Part shown: piece after piece, positions 7,163 through 10,626 of the stretch
Layout: the number at the start of each line of letters is the position of its first letter
Position numbering within the stretch: the stretch's first letter is position 1
Assembly (NCBI GenBank): GCA_964410915.1
Contig: CAYPIU010000051.1
Location: 1 to 10,626 of the forward strand
DNA: 10,626 nucleotides
Direction of reading: 5' to 3'
Origin: CAZFJG01 sp964410915
GTDB taxonomy: Bacteria > Synergistota > Synergistia > Synergistales > JAFGMB01
Made by a program: the position numbers and the translations under genes
The notes under the pieces: model-generated
The model's database searches: none
Told to the model about the DNA's origin: nothing
Seen by the model: only the letters and a program-made list of their open reading frames with translations

Positions 7163-8445
7163 TGGGTTGGATCCTTTTTGGCTTATTTTTCCTTTTTCTT
7201 TTTATTGGAATCCCGATCTCTGTATCTCTTGGTATCGCTGCAATAGTATCTCTCTGTCTTTTCGGGTTTCCTTTAACGATGTTTCCAGCAGTTATGTATG
7301 CTTCCTTAGGCAAATTTACGCTTCTTGCCATTCCCTTTTTTGTTTTAGCGGGAGTAATAATGGAATATGCTGGAATTTCAAAAAGACTTGTCCGTCTTGC
7401 AAATGTTTTTTTAGGACACATAACAGGCGGACTTGCAATAGTTACAGTTGTGGTTTCCTGCTTTTTTGCTGCAATATCAGGTTCTGGTCCCGCAACTGTA
7501 GCCGCAATTGGAACCATATTAATACCAGCAATGGTCGACTCAGGCTATGACAAAGGTTTTTCCTCCGCTCTTATGGCCGCTTCCGGAAATGTTGGAATTA
7601 TAATACCCCCAAGTATCGCTTTTGTTGTTTTTGGAGTCCTCGCTGAAGTTTCAATTGGCAGACTCTTCATGGCAGGCATAGTTCCGGGTTTTATCCTTGG
7701 TCTTGCTCTTATAATCGTGAGCATTATTCTTTTACGGAAAAACAAAGGTTCTCTTAAAAGACAGCCAAAATCATCCTGGCCAGATAAATGGTCGGCATTA
7801 AAAGACGCCTTCTGGGGATTGATGGCTCCAATAATTATTCTTGGCGGTATTTACGGTGGATTTGTCACTCCAACTGAGGCAGCAGGGGTCGCTGTAGTAT
7901 ACGGACTTTTCGTAGGTTTCTTTATTTACAGGGAGATAAAACTCAGGGAACTATGGAAATTACTTGTTGATGCTTCAGTGGGTTCTGCAGTTGTAATGTT
8001 TATAATTGCCTTTGCAAGTGTTTTTGCATGGCTTTTAACCACAGGGCATATCGCAAGCTCAATGGCAGAGAAACTCCTTTCTTTGACTGAAAATAAATAT
8101 ATTCTACTCTTGATCATGAATGTAATTTTCCTCATTGCCGGATGTTTTATCGATGCAGCCTCTGCTTATTTTATTTTTGTACCTATAATGCTCCCGGTAA
8201 TTCTTGAGATCGGAGTCGACCCAATAGTGTTTGGTGTATTTATGACCATGAACCTGGCAATTGGAATGGCTACTCCACCTATAGGCCTGGATATATTTGT
8301 TGCCTCGAGCATATCAAAAGTTCCACTGAAAGATATTTCGATCAAGGTAATTCCCTTTATTATTGCCAGCCTTGTGGCTCTCGGTCTTGTAACTTATATA
8401 CCAGCCCTTTCTTTGTGGCTCCCTGATCTTATGGGAATGAAATAA
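7162..8445 (+). CDS. dctM: TRAP transporter large permease subunit DctM
   Basis: A 427-residue, almost wholly hydrophobic protein, the sodium-coupled transport subunit of the TRAP system in the inner membrane. Family motifs include SGSGPATVAAIGTILIPAM, NVGIIIPPSIAFVVFG, GGFVTPTEAAGVAVVYG and MNLAIGMATPPIGLD. They mark the two inverted repeats and their hairpin regions. The length is usual for DctM (about 425-430). A GTG at 7159 is in the same frame, but GAGGAGGT (7148-7155) is only three bases from it and six from ATG 7162, so I use ATG 7162. The hydrolase gene starts 26 bp downstream with no terminator between, so it belongs to the same operon. Confidence 0.94.
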   Translation: MGWILFGLFFLFLFIGIPISVSLGIAAIVSLCLFGFPLTMFPAVMYASLGKFTLLAIPFFVLAGVIMEYAGISKRLVRLANVFLGHITGGLAIVTVVVSCFFAAISGSGPATVAAIGTILIPAMVDSGYDKGFSSALMAASGNVGIIIPPSIAFVVFGVLAEVSIGRLFMAGIVPGFILGLALIIVSIILLRKNKGSLKRQPKSSWPDKWSALKDAFWGLMAPIIILGGIYGGFVTPTEAAGVAVVYGLFVGFFIYREIKLRELWKLLVDASVGSAVVMFIIAFASVFAWLLTTGHIASSMAEKLLSLTENKYILLLIMNVIFLIAGCFIDAASAYFIFVPIMLPVILEIGVDPIVFGVFMTMNLAIGMATPPIGLDIFVASSISKVPLKDISIKVIPFIIASLVALGLVTYIPALSLWLPDLMGMK

Positions 8446-8471
8446 ATTATCTTGAATAGGAGAAAGCAAAT

Positions 8472-9287
8472 ATGAAAATAACAGTTATGGTTGAAAACTT
8501 TGCAACTAAACCAAATATAAAGGCTGAATACGGATTATCACTCACCATTTCCAATGGAGAAAAACAGATCTTGATGGATACTGGCCAAAGTGGAGAGGTA
8601 CTTCTAAATAACTCCTCGATCCTGGGTGTTGACCTTGGTAAAACTACAGATATAGTCCTTAGTCACGGACATTTTGACCACGCTGGCGGCTTGAACCTGG
8701 CTCTCATGATGGCTGGGAGGACTCGACTCTGGGCTCATAAAGATTTTACAATTCCTCACTCAAGATATAAAAACAACAGTCTCACTTTCATTGGTTGCCA
8801 TTATAATCCCTTGTCTGCTGACTTTAATCAGATCACCGGCCGTACTGAAATATCTGAAAACATATGGGGAATTGAAATACCTGAAAAAGATCGGGATCCG
8901 ATCTGGATGACCCAGCCACCCCATCTGGTTATCCCTGAAAACAATGAACTTGTTCTTGATCCTTTTACTGATGATATTTCACTTGTTATTAAAACTGAAA
9001 AAGGTCTTAGTGTCCTTCTTGGCTGCGCTCATGCCGGAGTAGTAAATATTCTCGAGAAAGTATCTTCAGTATTTGATACAAGAGATTTCTATTCAGTAAT
9101 GGGCGGAATGCACCTGTCTGACCAATCGGATGATTACATTCAGAACGTGACATCAGAATTGGTCAAAAGATTCAACGTCCAGAAATGGAGGCCATGTCAT
9201 TGCTCCGGTTTTAAACCTGCCGCAATACTTGCACAAAAAGCCGAGGATGTATTATGGGCTGGTGCAGGAACTGTAATAAATATTTAA
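8472..9287 (+). CDS. MBL-fold metallo-hydrolase (COG1237-like)
   Basis: A 271-residue metallo-beta-lactamase-fold protein. The metal site is clear: H65-x-H67-x-D69-H70 in LSHGHFDHAGG, H187 in GCAHAG, H214 in GGMHLS and H243 in PCHCSG; D36 in LMDTG supports the fold. The pattern matches COG1237, whose archaeal member is annotated as a dihydropterin ribofuranosylaminobenzene-phosphate synthase. Most bacterial members have no known substrate, and that name should not be transferred here. There is no signal peptide, so it acts in the cytosol. AGGAGA lies before the ATG. Its place at the end of the TRAP operon suggests it acts on the imported compound, for example by opening a lactone or cleaving an ester or thioester. 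This last step is inference. Confidence 0.88.
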   Translation: MKITVMVENFATKPNIKAEYGLSLTISNGEKQILMDTGQSGEVLLNNSSILGVDLGKTTDIVLSHGHFDHAGGLNLALMMAGRTRLWAHKDFTIPHSRYKNNSLTFIGCHYNPLSADFNQITGRTEISENIWGIEIPEKDRDPIWMTQPPHLVIPENNELVLDPFTDDISLVIKTEKGLSVLLGCAHAGVVNILEKVSSVFDTRDFYSVMGGMHLSDQSDDYIQNVTSELVKRFNVQKWRPCHCSGFKPAAILAQKAEDVLWAGAGTVINI

Positions 9288-9335
9288 TTACTAATACGCG
9301 TAAATACTTCCAATTTTTATAATAAAAGAGCACTC

Positions 9336-9382
9336 AGACAGATAAGGTACGGAGAAAATATTTCTCTGTACCTTATCTGTCT
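9336..9382. terminator. Long near-perfect hairpin between convergent genes
   Basis: Arms 9336-9357 and 9361-9382 pair over 22 positions around a 3-nt loop. The only exception is G9351 opposite T9367, which is a G-U wobble in + strand RNA but a C-A mismatch in minus RNA. It lies between the convergent hydrolase and TIGR00725 genes, where a terminator is expected. Neither side has a strong U-tract (CTTAAATAG on the +; a more distant CTCTTTTATT on the minus). It may therefore act with Rho, or protect the mRNA end. The rest of the 129-bp gap shows nothing else. Confidence 0.6.
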
Positions 9383-9416
9383 TAAATAGTAATTTAAAAA
9401 ACACTCCCCTGATCAT

Positions 9417-9911
9417 TTATGGTTTACGACTAATAGCGGCAATGATCTTTTTCACAGCCTCTTCAGGGGAATCTGCAATCATGGCAGGGAAAACCTGTCC
9501 CCTTGGATCCTTGACCTGCCAGGTCCCAAGCCCTATTACGGGTTTGCCCGACTTGAGGGCAAAACCAAGTTCCGACAAAGTCCCAAAGGCACCACCTATT
9601 GAGATTACCCCTTCACCGGAATTGACTACTAAAAGGTTCCTGGCTTCTCCAAGGCCTGTTGCAAGCGGGATGGTAACGTAAGGATTAGCCTCCTCGACAG
9701 AGTAAGGAAGAAAACCTATTGAAATTCCACCCTCCTGCGATGCTCCCCTGCAAACTGCCTCCATTACCCCGCCTCTGCCCCCGCAGACAATAAGACAATC
9801 CTGAAGAGCAAGCTGACGTCCTGCCTCCAGGGCTAAGTTATATTCTTTTTCAGATGGTTGTGAAGAACCTATAACTGAAATGATCCTTTTTGTATCCGGA
9901 AAATATTTCAT
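9417..9911 (-). CDS. TIGR00725/LOG-like Rossmann-fold (SLOG) protein
   Basis: A 164-residue cytosolic protein with the nucleotide-binding Rossmann pattern of the lysine-decarboxylase-like (LOG/SLOG) superfamily. It has an N-terminal strand IISVIGSS (10-17), GGRGGVMEA (44-52) in place of the LOG GGGxxGLM loop, GLGEARN (86-92), and GGAFGTLSEL (106-115) in place of PGGxGTxxE. The length and the GGAFGTLSE form match TIGR00725. Typical LOG cytokinin phosphoribohydrolases have PGGxGTxxE, so that activity should not be assumed. Family members probably bind nucleotides or nucleotide-derived signals. It follows the cupin gene by 29 bp in one leftward operon. No Shine-Dalgarno is visible before the ATG; a small hairpin occupies that place, so translation may depend on coupling to the cupin. 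Confidence 0.85.
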   Translation of the reverse strand: MKYFPDTKRIISVIGSSQPSEKEYNLALEAGRQLALQDCLIVCGGRGGVMEAVCRGASQEGGISIGFLPYSVEEANPYVTIPLATGLGEARNLLVVNSGEGVISIGGAFGTLSELGFALKSGKPVIGLGTWQVKDPRGQVFPAMIADSPEEAVKKIIAAISRKP

Positions 9912-9920
9912 ATTTTTAAA

Positions 9921-9939
9921 AGATCTGGAATTCAGATCT
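9921..9939 (-). repeat. Short inverted repeat at the TIGR00725 gene's translation start
   Basis: Arms AGATCTG (9921-9927) and CAGATCT (9933-9939) form a 7-bp stem with a 5-nt loop. It lies right after the cupin stop and nine bases before the next ATG, where a Shine-Dalgarno would normally be. It is too short and A/T-rich to be a strong terminator. It may shape initiation, or may be chance. Confidence 0.4.
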
Positions 9940-9940
9940 C

Positions 9941-10321
9941 TTATTTTTCCGAATCAGGATAAACATAGTCATCCCCGCTGGTGGGTACGATACAGATGAA
10001 CATAAGATCTTCTTCACCGGCATTTTTAAAATTATGCTCCACATTCGGAGGCACATAAGCAAAATCTCCCTTTTCAAGGTCAGTCCTGTCATTATCGATC
10101 AGGCCTTCTGCCTTACCCTGAAGGAAGATCACGTAGTGAGGCCATTCATGACTGTGAAAAGGACTGGCCGCTCCGGGTTTAACTGTGAAAACCCTCATAA
10201 CATGGGAATCCCAGAATTTACCTGGCCCGAAAACCACTCTCTTCGTTATCTCGCTGCCCTCTCCTGTTCCAAGCAGAGGCAGTTCCTGGATCTTTCCGCA
10301 ATAAGGTCTGGGTAATGACAT
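9941..10321 (-). CDS. Small single-domain cupin protein
   Basis: A 126-residue cupin, one beta-barrel domain that binds a metal. Motif 1 is G50-x5-H56-x-H58-x3-H62-x6-G69. The canonical Glu at position 62 is His, so the metal would be held by H56, H58, H62 and H96. Motif 2 is GDFAYVPPNVEHNFKN (85-100) with H96. There is no signal peptide or fused DNA-binding domain. AGGAGG (cctcct at 10331-10336 on the + strand) is nine bases before the ATG. Cupins of this size can be dioxygenases, isomerases or sugar/acid-binding proteins, and no reaction can be assigned. It leads a leftward operon with the TIGR00725 protein and has its own promoter. Confidence 0.88.
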   Translation of the reverse strand: MSLPRPYCGKIQELPLLGTGEGSEITKRVVFGPGKFWDSHVMRVFTVKPGAASPFHSHEWPHYVIFLQGKAEGLIDNDRTDLEKGDFAYVPPNVEHNFKNAGEEDLMFICIVPTSGDDYVYPDSEK

Positions 10322-10378
10322 GCAATAAAACCTCCTATGAAATTGTTGTTTTCTAACGATCTACCGCACGGAATATAT

Positions 10379-10407
10379 TCTATACCTTTTGAAGATTTTC
10401 TGAACAA
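10379..10407 (-). promoter_or_regulatory. Predicted promoter of the cupin-TIGR00725 operon
   Basis: On the minus strand, TTGTTC (10402-10407) and TATAGA (10379-10384) are separated by exactly 17 bp. Transcription would begin near 10372, about 50 bases before the cupin ATG. It lies just past the end of the LuxR-type gene. No terminator hairpin is visible between the two genes, so read-through is also possible. Confidence 0.55.
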
Positions 10408-10417
10408 AGGATCGAGG

Positions 10418-10626
10418 CTAACTTATAACCAGACCTGTTTTCTGCGCATATAAGGTAAGTTCTGCAATTGAATGAATATCAAGCTTCTGCATTATTCGAA
10501 AACGGTGACTTTCTACTGTTTTTTTACTTATGTTAAGGATTTCTGCAATCTCTTTAGTAGTCCTTCCCGACGCAACGTTTTCCAACACTTCGTATTCTCT
10601 GGGTGACAATAATTCTTTCTCTATTG
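10418..10626 (-). CDS. LuxR-type helix-turn-helix regulator, C-terminal part only
   Basis: The last 68 or so codons of a regulator that runs off the right edge. A TTG at 10607-10609 could be read as a start, but the frame is open to the end of the window (IEKELLSPREYEVL). LSPRE is the usual beginning of a LuxR/GerE domain, so the gene surely extends further. The domain shows SPREYEVLENVASGRTTKEI, then the recognition helix region NISKKTVESHRFRIMQKLDI, and ends about 20 residues later. The N-terminal part, a receiver, PAS or other sensor, is not visible, so a two-component response regulator cannot be told from another LuxR-type protein. It precedes the cupin gene on the same strand and may regulate it. 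Confidence 0.9.
   Translation of the reverse strand, partial: IEKELLSPREYEVLENVASGRTTKEIAEILNISKKTVESHRFRIMQKLDIHSIAELTLYAQKTGLVIS

Noticed and set aside
9417..9911. Naming the LOG-like protein a cytokinin riboside phosphoribohydrolase or lysine decarboxylase
   Set aside because: The PGGxGTxxE motif of LOG enzymes is GGAFGTLSE here, and TIGR00725 proteins are not shown to have these activities.
10418..10609. The LuxR-type protein as a complete 63-residue stand-alone HTH
   Set aside because: The frame is open to the window edge, and the normal LuxR-domain beginning (ELLSPRE) lies partly upstream of the apparent TTG start.

Overview
The window is a bacterial chromosomal segment of moderate GC (by eye a little over 40%). 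It has strong AGGAGG-type ribosome binding sites, several GTG and TTG starts, and short operons. A tripartite TRAP transporter, an FCD-type GntR regulator and amino-acid/oxo-acid enzymes fit an anaerobic, amino- or organic-acid-fermenting bacterium. Synergistota, or a clostridia-like Firmicute, is my best guess, but nothing in the sequence proves the phylum. I see no rRNA, tRNA, CRISPR, transposase or phage gene.

Left part (1-2690, + strand): a strong intrinsic terminator ends a transcript that enters from outside the window. It is followed by a DgkA-like lipid kinase gene that appears frameshifted at its 5' end and has lost or changed several catalytic residues. Next comes a split YeeE/YedE sulfur-transport pair with an ATGA overlap, then nudC (NADH pyrophosphatase). 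A 15-bp hairpin terminator separates nudC from a convergent gene.

Central part (2702-9287): two divergent transcription units probably form one catabolic locus. Leftward are an HpcH/HpaI-type aldolase and a PLP aminotransferase. Rightward are a GntR/FCD regulator, TRAP genes dctP, dctQ and dctM, and an MBL-fold hydrolase. A perfect 38-bp palindrome lies 31 bp before the regulator's start, over the predicted transcription start. It is built from four ACCRATAT octamers spaced one helical turn apart and is the best candidate operator. A hairpin between dctP and dctQ probably makes the binding protein more abundant than the membrane subunits. A possible reading is regulated uptake of a hydroxy- or amino-carboxylate, perhaps in lactone form, followed by ring opening, transamination and retro-aldol cleavage. 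The substrate is inference.

Right part (9288-10626): a 22-bp near-perfect hairpin separates the TRAP locus from a leftward unit. That unit has a clear promoter, a small cupin whose usual metal-ligand Glu is replaced by His, and a TIGR00725/LOG-like Rossmann protein. The C-terminal LuxR-type HTH of a further regulator runs off the right edge.
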